A DNA stretch of 5,039 bases from Candidatus Omnitrophota bacterium (lineage in GTDB: Bacteria > Ratteibacteria > UBA8468 > MWAK01): NCBI GenBank assembly GCA_026387085.1, contig JAPLMK010000079.1, forward strand, positions 1 through 5,039, read 5' to 3'. Positions 4,414 to 5,039 of the stretch are shown here, one piece after another. Every line of letters begins with the position of its first letter. The stretch's first letter is position 1. The notes below the pieces were generated by a model. It made no database searches, had not been told where the DNA came from, and saw nothing but the letters and a program-made list of their open reading frames with translations. A program made the translations under genes and the position numbers.

Positions 4414-5039
4414 TTATGGATTAAATCCGGCGCCAAATGTACCGCTCATTTCAGCTTTTGTCTTTGAAACTACGTGGCCGTCCACGTAAAGGATATTGGC
4501 ATACTTTTTGTTGTTATGCCTCCACTGCTGATCGTTGTTGCCTTCCGGAGCCCATTCGTAGTAAGCGCCATCGCTTACGCCGAGATTGACATAACCGCCG
4601 CGTCCGTTATCCATTATCCAGGGAGCGATAGAGGAGTTGTAAACCGCAGACAATTTATGCGGTTTCGGGCCCAGGGATGGGTCGACTCCGTTTGCTGCGC
4701 TACCAACAAGAATATAGTTTGCCGTATAATCGGAGTAAGCCCAGGATAATGTTTGCGCAGGACAGCCCATCCCCTTTGAGCCCGCTCCCCCAAATCTCAT
4801 GATAATGCCGTAGTCAAGAGTACCTTTTCCTCCACCTCCGTAAGCCGTCGCAAGGTTACCCAATAAACAGAACCACGGTTCCTGTCTCTGGGAATTGTCC
4901 CACCAGTTTGGATAGGTGGTACTGCCCGGCAGAATCCACTCGTCGTAATCACCGGAATACATCAGCAAAGCCAAGCCGAGTTGCTTCAGGTTGTTGGTGC
5001 AGGTTGCCTGACGGGCCCGGTCCCGCGCCTGGCTTAAGG
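4414..5039 (-). CDS. Pseudopilin-like protein with C-terminal H-X(n)-DG motif (DUF1559-like); runs off right edge
   Basis: The last 207 codons and stop (TAA, 4416-4414) are present; the start lies beyond the right edge. From the first visible codon, ALSQARDRAR-type helix residues (LSQARDRARQATCTNNLKQL, 1-20) and GLALLMYSGDYDEW (21-34) match the N-terminal region just after the transmembrane helix in DUF1559/general-secretion-pathway-G-like proteins. Such proteins begin with a type IV pilin-like leader and form surface or periplasmic pseudopili. Further along are CPAQ, ANYILVG and, near the end, H174-N-N-K-K-Y-A-N-I-L-Y-V-D-G-H188. The family motif is usually H-X9-DG; here the spacing is X11. 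The protein stops 19 residues after that motif. TTG at 4974 is internal, since the homology extends upstream of it. Substrate and partners are unknown. It is followed by a strong terminator and so is transcriptionally separate from the short secreted protein gene. Confidence 0.85.
   Translation of the reverse strand, partial: LSQARDRARQATCTNNLKQLGLALLMYSGDYDEWILPGSTTYPNWWDNSQRQEPWFCLLGNLATAYGGGGKGTLDYGIIMRFGGAGSKGMGCPAQTLSWAYSDYTANYILVGSAANGVDPSLGPKPHKLSAVYNSSIAPWIMDNGRGGYVNLGVSDGAYYEWAPEGNNDQQWRHNNKKYANILYVDGHVVSKTKAEMSGTFGAGFNP

Noticed and set aside
4972..4974. TTG at 4974 as the start of the pseudopilin-like protein
   Set aside because: The frame stays open to the right edge and the upstream residues (QARDRARQATCTNNLKQLG) match the family, so this codon is internal.

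Overview
The window looks like chromosome from an uncultured bacterium with heavily repeat-seeded intergenic DNA. The C-terminal part of an H-X(n)-DG (DUF1559-like) pseudopilin and a LamG-type secreted fragment are gene types common in Planctomycetota, Lentisphaerota, Verrucomicrobiota, Omnitrophota and related candidate phyla. That placement is inference; no rRNA or other firm marker is present.

Layout. (1) 1-1108, minus strand: the first 369 codons of DNA polymerase I (polA), covering the complete 5'-3' nuclease domain and the start of the 3'-5' exonuclease-like domain; the rest lies beyond the left edge. Two copies of a short GC-rich palindromic repeat lie in frame inside it (9-49 and 184-228). 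(2) 1109-1369: a divergent intergenic region made almost entirely of three unrelated repeat types, with a candidate promoter for each flanking gene. (3) 1370-2548 and 2659-3798, plus strand: carboxy(nor)spermidine dehydrogenase and carboxy(nor)spermidine decarboxylase (nspC), the two dedicated steps of the alternative, S-adenosylmethionine-independent spermidine/norspermidine pathway. They are separated by 110 bp that is mostly repeat. (4) 3816-4124, minus strand: a 102-residue secreted protein that begins like a LamG domain and then stops; it converges on nspC. (5) 4125-4413: repeats, then a strong intrinsic terminator. (6) 4414-5039, minus strand: the last 207 codons of a pseudopilin-like protein, continuing past the right edge.

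How the genes work together. The dehydrogenase condenses aspartate semialdehyde with a diamine (putrescine or 1,3-diaminopropane) and reduces the imine to carboxyspermidine or carboxynorspermidine. NspC removes the carboxyl group to give the triamine. The other genes have no evident link to this pathway.

The most unusual content is in the repeats. One palindromic family is inserted twice into the polA reading frame, encoding nearly the same Gly/Glu/Lys-rich peptide each time. A second family consists of bipartite double-hairpin elements with TGTCAT...ATGACA ends. Two copies of it flank the dehydrogenase gene in opposite orientation, with one arm 30/31 identical, and there are also deleted and half copies. 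I see no defence system, CRISPR array, tRNA, rRNA or autonomous transposase. No gene-free stretch exceeds 300 bases; the two longest (261 and 289 bases) are accounted for by repeats, candidate promoters and a terminator.
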